Part shown: positions 55,988 through 64,000 of the stretch, in pieces
Layout: every line of letters starts with the position of its first letter
Numbering within the stretch: the first letter of the stretch is position 1
Assembly (NCBI GenBank): GCA_033239525.1
Contig: BSYO01000038.1
Location: 4,169,556-4,233,555, forward strand
Direction: 5' to 3'
Length of the DNA: 64,000 nucleotides
Origin: Nepenthes gracilis
Taxonomy: Eukaryota; Streptophyta; Magnoliopsida; Caryophyllales; Nepenthaceae
The notes under the pieces: generated by a model
What the model was told of the DNA's origin: nothing
Database searches by the model: none
What the model saw: the letters and a program-made list of their open reading frames with translations, nothing else
Program-made: the position numbers and the translations under genes

Positions 55988-58073
55988 TGTGAGGTTTCGG
56001 ATTTGAAAACATAGTAATTAGAAGATAATGAAGTTAATATAATTAAGATTAGATTTAATTCATGTAGAAAAATTAGGTTTCTGGAGCGTAGGTTGAGACG
56101 GCAGAGGAGGCCCTCCAGGCGCTCGAACCAATGCGCCAACATGCCAGGCGCTCGAGTGCTCAGGACATGTGTTGAAACCAGTAGTGGGCGCACTTGCTGT
56201 GTGTTGGCTGGTGCTCAAGCGCTGGCCTGCGATATAAGAACCCTGCGAGGGTTTTCCCTGTGTCATTTCCGACCATTTTGCAAGAGAGGAGAGAGAGAAC
56301 ATGAAGAAGAAGCGAGAGAAGGAAGAGATCGAGGTCCTTGGGTTCAATTCTGGCTTTAAGTTAGTTAGAGAAGTGATAGATTGGGTTGAGGTAAGTACAC
56401 TAATATACTTTTTTCTCATTTTTTTTTTACACTTTTATTCTATTTTTTTCGGGTATCCTCGTTCCAATACTCATTTAGGTTTATATTTTATAAATCCCAT
56501 GACTTGAGCATGTGTATATTTCGATTTCTTGTCCGATTTGTGAGATTTGTGCAGTATTTTACAATTGGAAATCCTAACCCGCGCCCCCTTCGGTTTTATC
56601 CGCCACTGTTTGAGATTTATGTATGATTTGACTTTAGAAATTTGAAACCTTAGCTTCATGGATATGGGTACTTCGGTTATTTGGTATTTATACATATATA
56701 TTTTTTATATGTTAATTTTATGTATTTCAAAAATATTATGAACATGAATAGTGGTATTTAATCATATGTATGATAAATATGTTATATTGTATATACTCTG
56801 TAAATTATGTAGCATGTATTTATAAAGGATTTGTTATCTAAAAGCTCTAAAGTTATATTCGGCTCAATGTGGTAAGAATTTCTTACATTTTTTAAATTTT
56901 ATATTGATTTATACATATAATTATAAGCATATGAAGATATGAACTCATAAAAAAATGATTATCTGTATCCCTATCAAAGAATTATGAAAGTTATACAAAG
57001 TATTTAAAAGAAACTTCATAATTTGTTATGTCTGACGATTCGTTTTCTAGGAAGTGAGAACTTTGTATAAGTTTTTGGTCGAACCTTCCGTTAAGAATAA
57101 GTAATTAAGAATCTGGACTAAGAATTTGTATTTCAGTGGGTAGTATTCCTTCACATACCTTAAGATATTACAATTATAGATCGAGGAATGCTCTTGAGTC
57201 ACGGGAGGTGTTCTGGTGGCATATTTGTTATTTGTTATCTGCCCCAATATATCGAGTAAAAGGTATATCGTCCACCACGGGATGCTAAAATTTGAGGTAT
57301 TGTGGATAGCACTTTAGAATGTGTAGGTGCATACACATTTCATTTCTTAATTGGTTACTCCGTTAATTGATAAGGCCTACTAGCTCTAATACGTAAAGTA
57401 AAGAATTTTATACATATTTTAGAATTTCAAAGAATCAAAAATAAAATGAAACAGATAAAAGAGTTTTGAAAATGTATTTATTTATGTTTCATATTTATGC
57501 ATCTTCATTATATTCCTATATCATTCCTTTACTTTATTTTATATATATTACTTATTATCTTTGATTATTGTGTCTTATTGAGCATTTAGCTTATTCATTA
57601 CTGTTTTCTTTCCTCCAGATGAGTACGCCCTTATAATTGATGAGGTAGAGTAGAGGACTGAAAGTCTACTAGGAAGGAGAAGAGCTTGGAGGATACCTTT
57701 AAGGACTTAGTTTTGTGATTTTATACTTTGATGGATTATTTGTATATTCTGATATGGATATGTATTGTGAATGTAGGTGTATGATGATGATGTATAGATA
57801 GTTAGTTTTTGCCATTTTTAATGGATGTACATACTTTTGCGGGTTTTTATAGTTTAATTTGCATACCTAGTGGCATTCTATTTGAGCTGATATTATGACT
57901 GGAGTTATGATGTTGGTGTCACGTATAGTTTTGTGACTTTTTGAATCATGTGTGGGTTTGTTGTTGATATATGTGTACTGTACATAAATTTTGTACAGGT
58001 TTGTATTAGTCTGATAATCGTTTTACAGTCAAAACCGTGCCGGATTCTAGTTAGGAAAGTATGGTCCGTCACA
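55988..58073 (+). repeat. solo LTR (Del/Tekay-like) inside the copia relic
   Basis: 2086 bp from TGTGAGGTTTCGG to GGTCCGTCACA. It is flanked by a perfect 5-bp target duplication GGTAG (55983-55987 and 58074-58078). It interrupts the copia frame between IVGS and GSLMYV. A TATA-like GATATAAGAACCC lies at about 56230, and TTGAGCATTTAGCTTATTC (57570-57590) is typical of the 3' third of long gypsy LTRs. No internal coding region is present. Confidence 0.82.
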
Positions 58074-58078
58074 GGTAG

Positions 58079-58735
58079 TTTGATGTATGTGATTGTATGT
58101 ATGAGGCCGAATTTAATTCAGAAGGTTGAAACAGTAAATTGATTCATTTCCAACCCCGAAAAGGAACATTGATTTGTAGTAAAAGGAATATTAATGTATC
58201 TTCAAAGAACTTCTAAGAATTGTTTACATTATGAAAATAACAAGCCGCTTTCAAACAAGTAGATTGACATAGATATGGTAGGCAATATAGATTTTGAAAG
58301 TTCACATCGGGTTATTTAGTTATATTTGTGGTATGAATTGTATATTGGCAATCTAAGTTGCAAAAGGTGTTGTTCTCTCTATCACTAAAACGGAATATAT
58401 TGTTTTGATGAAAGCAACTAAGTAGATTTTGTCAATGAGAAAATTCATTCAGGAATTTTACTTCAGGTAAGAGTAATATGTGCAACTTCATAATAATCAT
58501 AGCATTACTCACATTTGTAGGAACTTATTATTTCATTCCAAATTAAAGTACATTGATATTCAATTTTATTGGATAAGGAATATTTTTGATTCGGCGTTGG
58601 AAACACTTGATAATGTCAATATCCAAAAAAATTGGTTTGATGTAATGACCAAAGTGATTCAAAGAGAAAAATTTAAAACTTAGCGAATTATATTCAGGAT
58701 GGTGATAGTTTCCATAAGGTCATGAGAAAATATTT
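58079..58735 (+). pseudogene. copia RNase H remnant and 3' end
   Basis: Continuation of the copia pol: SLMYVIVCMRPNLIQKVETV (58079-58138), then relics of the DADxAGxxD and LSTxEAEY motifs, then LFHSKLKYIDIQFYWIRNIF (58527-58590) and FDVMTKVIQREKFKT before a stop at 58681. This matches the end of Tnt1-like RNase H. TGTTAGGTTATGACTCAC near 58734 may be the start of the 3' LTR. Confidence 0.75.
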
Positions 58736-58810
58736 GTTAGGTTATGACTCACTTTCTTATGAGTTTTAAAGTCATTAGGCATATCGTTAAGCGGTATACT
58801 TGATGCTTAG

Positions 58811-60412
58811 CTCATTTTTCAACAGAAGCTACTCGAAAACAAAAGATGCATTCCAAAAAAAAAAAAAAAAAAACAGAGTGATGTATCTCAACCTTGTTCT
58901 CCAGCAGTGACTGTTCGATTTTCTGGCATTGTTCTTAACGGCCCGCATGGCAGCATGCTAAAATATGCCGAACCTCATAGATCAGTTCAAGCAGGACATA
59001 GCCCAGACATTGGGATCAGACCACCATCCTAGGTTTCGGATGCTATATCTGCTAATGATAAATTACAGATTGAGAGAGGGCTGATTATCCCTCTAATTGA
59101 TGATGTGCCAATATCTACTGATAGGGGAGAGAGGGCTGATTATAAATCTCTGACTCTGGTAGTGGCTGATTAGGAGGATTTTTATGATACAATAATAGAT
59201 GTTATCTAGATGTTGGTGGATACAGAGACTACTCAACCATACATTACTTCATTATCCCCTGAAGGGAGGTAGGCAATGTGTGGTCTCCTAGATAATTGTT
59301 TGCAAGTTGAGATTGATGATGTGCCAATCTTTGCTGATAGTGGAGAGAGGGTTGATTACAAATCTCCTATTCTAGTAGTGGTTGATTAGGAGGGTTTTCA
59401 TGGTATAATAATAGATGCTATCCAGATGTTGGTAGATGTAAAGACTACTTAGCTATACATTACTTCATTATTCCCTAGAGGGAGGCAGGTAGTGTGTGGT
59501 CTCCTGGATAACTGTTTGCAAGTTGAGATTGATGATGTGCCAATCTTTACTGATAGTGGAGAGAGGGCTGATTACAAATCTCCTATTCTATTAGTGGCTG
59601 ATTAGGAGGGTTTTTATGGTACAATGATAGATGCTATCCAGATATTGGTGGATGCAAAAACTACTCGGCCATACATTACTTCATTATTCTCTGAAGGGAG
59701 GCAGGCAGTGTGTGGTCTCTTGGATAATTGTTTGCAAGTTGAGATTGATGATGTGCCAATCTTTGCTGATAGTGGAGAGAGGGCTGATTACAAATCTCCT
59801 ATTCTAGTAGTGGTTGATTAGGAGGGTTTTCATGGTATAATAATAGATGCTATCCAGATGTTGGTAGATGCAAAGACTACTCAGCTATACATTACTTCAT
59901 TATTCCCTAGAGGGAGGCAGGTAGTGTGTGGTCTCCTGGATAACTGTTTGCAAGTTGAGATTGATGATGTGCCAATCTTTGCTGATAGTGGAGAGAGGGC
60001 TGATTACAAATCTCCTATTCTAGTAGTGGCTGATTAGGAGGGTTTTCATGGTACAATGATAGATGCTATCCAGATATTGGTGGACGCAAAAACTACTCGG
60101 CCATACATTACTTCATTATTCTCTGAAGGGAGGCAGGCAGTGTGTGGTCTCTTGGATAATTGTTTGCAAGTTGAGATTGATGATGTGCCAATCTTTGCTG
60201 ATAGTGGAAAGAGGGGTGATTACAAATCTCCTATTCTAATAGTGGCTGATCAGGAGGGTTTTTATGGTACAATAATAGATGCTATCCAGATGTTGGTGAA
60301 TGCAAAGACTACTCAGCTATACATTACTTCATTATTCCCTAGAGGGAAGCAGGTAGTGTGTGGTCTCCTGGATAACTGTTTGCAAGTTGAGACTGAATCA
60401 CAAAAATGCTGA
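58811..60412 (+). pseudogene. unrecognised repeat-protein relic with TAG-only stops
   Basis: One + frame can be followed from about 58811 (after a poly(A)-like run at 58855-58873) to 60412. The N-terminal part reads SPAVTVRFSGIVLNGPHGSM, followed by six 72-residue repeats. Each repeat begins DDVPIFADSGERADYKSPIL and contains TTQPYITSLFPEGR and VCGLLDNCLQVEI. About nine in-frame stops interrupt it; all are TAG, mostly at positions where another repeat has CAG. Repeat 6 keeps CAG, leaving 118 codons open (60056-60412). I do not recognise the family. It lies just after the copia 3' end, so it may be a 3' extra gene of a related element or a captured host gene. Confidence 0.55.
59099..60394 (+). 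repeat. six 216-bp tandem repeats in a 432-bp higher-order pattern
   Basis: Units start at 59099, 59315, 59531, 59747, 59963 and 60179, exactly 216 bp apart, so the frame is kept. Units 3 and 5 share GATATTGGTGGA, ACTACTCGGCC and TTCTCTGAAGGG. Units 2, 4 and 6 share GATGTTGGTAGA- or GTGAA-type sequence, ACTACTCAGCT or ACTTAGCT, and TTCCCTAGAGGG. Unit 1 is a diverged relative of the odd type. The array is therefore three 432-bp dimers. Confidence 0.92.
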
Positions 60413-60690
60413 TTTATTCAGCTTGGAGGCATAGTGGAGGGACTTCACATAGTGATGATATCGTCTCAGAAGAGAGCAATCATAGAGAAGTTGCACAACT
60501 AGAATCTGCCACAAGCCAACTGAAGCCTTCCGACAGGAAGGAGAGGGGTGATCGTCCCTATCTAGCTCAGGAGGTGGTTGATCAGGTAACAGCTCCTTCT
60601 CAGTCAGAGCAAGCTAGATCATTGAAACAATCGACGTCCCGAAAACACCTGAAATCCATTCTTAAGAAACCAAAGGGCGCTAAAGTCTAG
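60406..60690 (+). pseudogene. C-terminal tail of the repeat protein after a frameshift
   Basis: A 94-codon frame overlaps the end of the repeat frame (shifted). It is rich in Ser, Glu, Gln and Lys (EESNHREVAQLESATSQLKP) and ends with a basic tail (LKSILKKPKGAKV) before TAG at 60688. The basic end could be a nuclear localisation signal. It is plausibly the original C-terminus of the preceding protein, separated by an indel near 60400. Family unknown. Confidence 0.4.
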
Positions 60691-60699
60691 TGTGCACGA

Positions 60700-61130
60700 C
60701 GGAGTATTGTTGGCAAAGATAGGGAGCCACTTATGACTGAGGGCTGCTGGTTATATTTTGGTGCATCACTGTATGCGATGTTTGATTTTTTTTACTTATG
60801 TTACACGTGTGAAAGCGTTGCTCGGGGGATACCCTAACGTCTATATTCCAAAATCAAGTCGGCAAAATACTTGGGGATAAAATATACAATTCTGTAAAGT
60901 TTTTTCTTTTAATTCAATTTTCTTACTTACTAAAAAAAAAAGAGTATATCTCATGCCGCATGAGTCTTAATTTGATTGGAGAAAATTATCAAGTGGTTCA
61001 TGACAAGCACTTGAACACAGAGTGAGCTGAATTATTTGTAATTGTTATTATTCAATATATATTATTGATTCGTCTCCTCATGGGTTTAATAAGCAGATTC
61101 AGAACCCAACAATCTGAGATGAAAGATGAA
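60700..61130 (+). repeat. 3' untranslated / LTR-like tail, related to 23230-23520 and 41955-42010
   Basis: GTTGCTCGGGGGATACCCTA (60815-60834), AGTCGGCAAAATACTTGGGG and a CTTACTTACTAAAAAA run are followed by GAGTCTTAATTTGATTGGAG. These pieces recur at the two other places, which indicates a dispersed retroelement family. The right end is not defined. Confidence 0.45.
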
Positions 61131-62025
61131 TATTATATTATTATATTAACAGTGTGTCTCCTTTCTTCCTTGTCTCCTTTCTTCCTTGTCATATGAAGAA
61201 GGATTTCGTGTGTTCTTACACGATATGGTATGTTGACTCTGTTCCATATTTCCTGAATGCTTGGAGGTACGTGGACCAGAGAGATGATTGGGCCGCAAAG
61301 ATTACGATGATGAAATGGGAGAAATTTTGGCTGTGGGTTGAGCTATGAAATTGAACTGACTGTCTAGAAAACGTGCAAGGATGATACAATGCTTGTTGAG
61401 TATGTAAAATTTTATGAGATTTATAATTATTTAATAAATCATAGAATCATCGTTTTATTTTACATATCGATAATATAAAATTAAATATTAACAACTTACA
61501 TGAATGCACGCTTAGGTTTTTTCATAAAAGAAACTTCATTCATCATTTTCTCTTTTTCTTAATGAGTTACGGAATTATTTCTCTAAAAAATAAAATTTTT
61601 TGGATATTGTTAAAATTTTTCTTATTTCAAACTAGAAAACTCTGTCGGTTTTATTCAGCAAAATTGCTGATTTATCAACATAGATGATGGTATTTATGTT
61701 ATTTATTGGTTATAAAGATGCCAAAATTTTTAATTACTTAAATATTACTTTTTTTTTTTATCAAATTATAAACATACCAAGATAATAATTTTTCTAATAA
61801 AATATAAAAAATAGTATAAAATTGCATAATTTAATCAATTTTAAAAAATACTAATTGATTAAGAGTTCTTGCATTTGTTTACTCGCATTAAAGCTCCTAA
61901 TCAAACAACAAATTAATGTAGATAAAGAAACTGATACATTATTTTTCAAAGATGCATAAGATCTTGCAAATTAGCAATTTAAAGTACTCCAAACAAATGA
62001 AACTCGATCAGGGAAAAATAATAAT
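61131..62025. other. AT-rich intergenic DNA
   Basis: A short tandem CTCCTTTCTTCCTTGT pair lies near 61160-61190. The 64-codon frame at 61154-61348 shows no known motif. Nothing else is supported. Confidence 0.4.
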
Positions 62026-62518
62026 CCTACACGAGCAGCAGCATAATATTTGATATATATTTTGAATTTGGATAGTAATATGAATTGAGTAAAGTTAGAC
62101 TTTCGAACCCTTTGTTTGGTTCCTGTACATTACAACTAAGTGATTAAAAAATATGAGACCTATTTTTTAACTTATTCTCTGATATTCAAGTTATTAGCTT
62201 TTTTCAAGTAATTGGGAAAATAGAAAATGATATAAGGATGCGTGAGAGTAGAAAAAAAAAAGAAAGATTAGGCTCTGTAGAGATTGAAAAATGGTGGTTT
62301 TAGCTCCGAGAAAGTAGAATACAGAAAATTTGGCTCCAAAATTTATAGAGTTTTCAAGTAATAAAAAGATTACAATTATGTACTTATTATTTAGATTATT
62401 CTTCATTTTTATTTCCTTTTTTTATCCTATTTTTAGAGGAAGTTGGTGTTTTTGTAACATTATTTGCCAAATTAGTGGCAATTTCTTAAACATGGATAAC
62501 TATCAATTATCTAAACTG
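62026..62518. repeat. LTR-like duplicated segment, copy A
   Basis: This shares ACACGAGCAGCAGCATAAT, TTTGGCTCC and CCTATTTTTAGAGGAAGT with copy B. From 62051 (TGATATATATTTTGAATTTGG) it resembles a very diverged LTR of the first Tat family (compare TGATACATCTTGGATCCAAG at 37105). Confidence 0.65.
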
Positions 62519-62848
62519 TAACGGACTGAATAAACTAAACGCCACCTGAATATAATATCTATCAAAATCTAAATACAAATCATAATTATATAACCATACA
62601 TATAAACCAAGTATACATTGTATCCAAATTCTATCACAATATCCGTGGCTCCAATATTATATCTCCTCTATACGGCGTCAAATTAAAGAGATGCCACTAG
62701 ATGAAAAAATAATCATATTGACCTATGGAAGCATATAAATAACCATCAATACATAGCGAAAACTATAAGTATCATATTATCATCAAATAAACTATAATAC
62801 ATCAAAATAATCTTCCAACATATACATATATCCTCAAAATAATAATTG
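62519..62848. other. AT-rich spacer between copies A and B
   Basis: 330 bp, no coding potential, no second-level repeat seen. Confidence 0.5.
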
Positions 62849-63206
62849 TACACGAGCAGCAGCATAATGTTTGATATATACCTTGAATTTAGATAGTAAT
62901 ATAAATTGATTTAAGTTAGACTTTTGAAGCCTCTTATCTGGATCCTATACAAATGGAGGACTTAGCTCCATAAAGATTGGAATATGGAGGATTTAGCTTC
63001 GAGAAAGTAGAATATAGAGGATTTGGCTCCGAAATTTATAGAGTTTTTAAGTAATAAGAAAATTATAACTTTGTACTTATTATTTAGATCATCCTTTTTT
63101 TTCATCCTATTTTTAGAGGAAGTGGGGTTTTCATAGCCTTATTTGCCAAATCAGTGGCACTTCTTTAAAGACAGATGGCTATTCATTATCTAAATTATTG
63201 TTCTTC
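62849..63206. repeat. LTR-like duplicated segment, copy B (shorter)
   Basis: A direct repeat of 62026-62518 that lacks an internal part (the stretch after GGATCCTATACA corresponding to about 62120-62270 of copy A). The copies also share the sequence just left of the presumed LTR start, so this is a segmental duplication rather than a simple LTR pair. Confidence 0.65.
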
Positions 63207-64000
63207 CCGAGAGCTAAATAGTTTAGTGATTTAATATACTCATGAACTTAATCGATATCCACTAAACATATTAATTGCTTGCTTGATTTTACAGATTAAT
63301 TATGATGATTATTCGATTCATTTAGGCATTTGAAAGGTTTCACTCTGGTTTAATTGTTTGTCTCACCATTTTGAACTATGACCTTTTATATTTTTCGTAA
63401 TTTGGTTACTTAGTTGCTTGGTAACCTGGCCATTAGGCCCGACATCTTGACCAATCCATATTTTTTTATGAATTTCTTGTTTGAAAGCTTTCCATACTTG
63501 GAAGTTGATTCAATTTTCAAGTATGTTAGAATAAAAATTTGAGCAATTTGATTTGAATGTTGTTCGAGTACTTCTTCCAATAAAATCTTGATCAACGTGC
63601 ATTTATTGCCAATAAAATAAGAATCTTTATTTTTACATTCAAATTTTAGTTGTTAATCTAATCCTTTTATATTTTAGACTTATATTCATCTATATGAAAT
63701 TATAAGTCATTAAAAATTTAGACAGAACAAACTATCCAAATGAAAAATTGTCTTTAGTTTTTCATCTTGATACTTAGAATTTTTTGGGTACTAAATCGGT
63801 ATAGATTTAATCATTTGACATTCTGACAATTTAGATTTTTAACAATTTAGATTTTTGACAACTCGACCTTCTAATAAATTAGGTCACTTAATTGAATATT
63901 TTGAATTTTTAAAAAAAGTCTTTCAATATCATGTCTTAAAAAAAGTTAGAAATCTAAAGCGTTATATCTTGATAATTAAATTCATAATGTCATAATTATT
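63207..64000. other. AT-rich intergenic DNA to the window end
   Basis: No gene is supported. Around 63400-63900 short phrases such as TTTGACAACTCGACC and GGTAACCTGGCC recur loosely, with no definable unit. Confidence 0.4.

Noticed and set aside
1..64000. tRNA, rRNA genes and CRISPR arrays
   Set aside because: No cloverleaf with A/B boxes, no rRNA core and no spaced short palindromic repeat array was recognised. Repeats here are adjacent tandem units without unique spacers.

Overview
This is a plant nuclear window, most likely from a retrotransposon-rich angiosperm. The evidence is an AP2/ERF transcription factor gene, Ty3/gypsy and Ty1/copia elements of plant lineages, long AT-rich intergenic DNA and no prokaryotic gene organisation. 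Only one intact host gene stands out: an intron-less ERF-family repressor with a C-terminal EAR motif (39275-40075, minus strand). Nearly everything else is mobile DNA in various states of decay.

Layout. 1-1975 is a Ty3/gypsy remnant with gag and protease, a large internal deletion, then the C-terminal end of pol with a chromodomain-like tail. 2589-2798 (minus) is an orphan fragment of a retrotransposon antisense protein. 3904-8515 is a structurally complete but non-autonomous LTR element: 5-bp target duplication AAAAT, 0.94-kb LTRs, primer site, relics of gag, and about 20 copies of a ~41-bp repeat in front of the 3' LTR. 10959-21603 is a Tat-lineage gypsy element on the minus strand. It sits in an AAT microsatellite, has lost most of gag-pol, and carries a Del/Tekay-like long LTR nested in it (about 18000-20520). 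21604-37100 is AT-rich intergenic DNA with solo LTRs (27213-28054, 32253-33720), weaker LTR remnants and one host-like pseudogene fragment. A further solo LTR (37105-38026), a possible 46-codon gene (38761-38901) and the ERF gene follow. 42239-54155 is a second, better preserved Tat-lineage element on the minus strand. 54160-58735 is a Tnt1-like copia relic split by a 2086-bp solo LTR with target duplication GGTAG. 58811-60690 is an unrecognised coding relic with six 216-bp (72-codon) tandem repeats arranged as three 432-bp dimers. The last 3 kb is AT-rich and includes a duplicated LTR-like segment.

The most interesting system is the pair of Tat elements. Both carry a long gene running antisense to gag-pol, between integrase and the 3' LTR. 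The two antisense proteins share an N-terminal domain of the putative gypsy-type transposon kind and a C-terminal coiled coil. The better copy has a credible 79-nt phase-0 spliceosomal intron, and the other copy has a donor and pyrimidine tract at a comparable place. One element also holds a second C-terminal copy of this protein. A ~40-bp tandem repeat with a shared core recurs downstream of pol in both Tat elements and before the 3' LTR of the 3904-8515 element.

Decay is patterned: many premature stops are TAG where a sister copy or the expected motif has CAG, as would follow from deamination of methylated CHG sites. Element and family assignments come from reading protein motifs by eye, without database searches.
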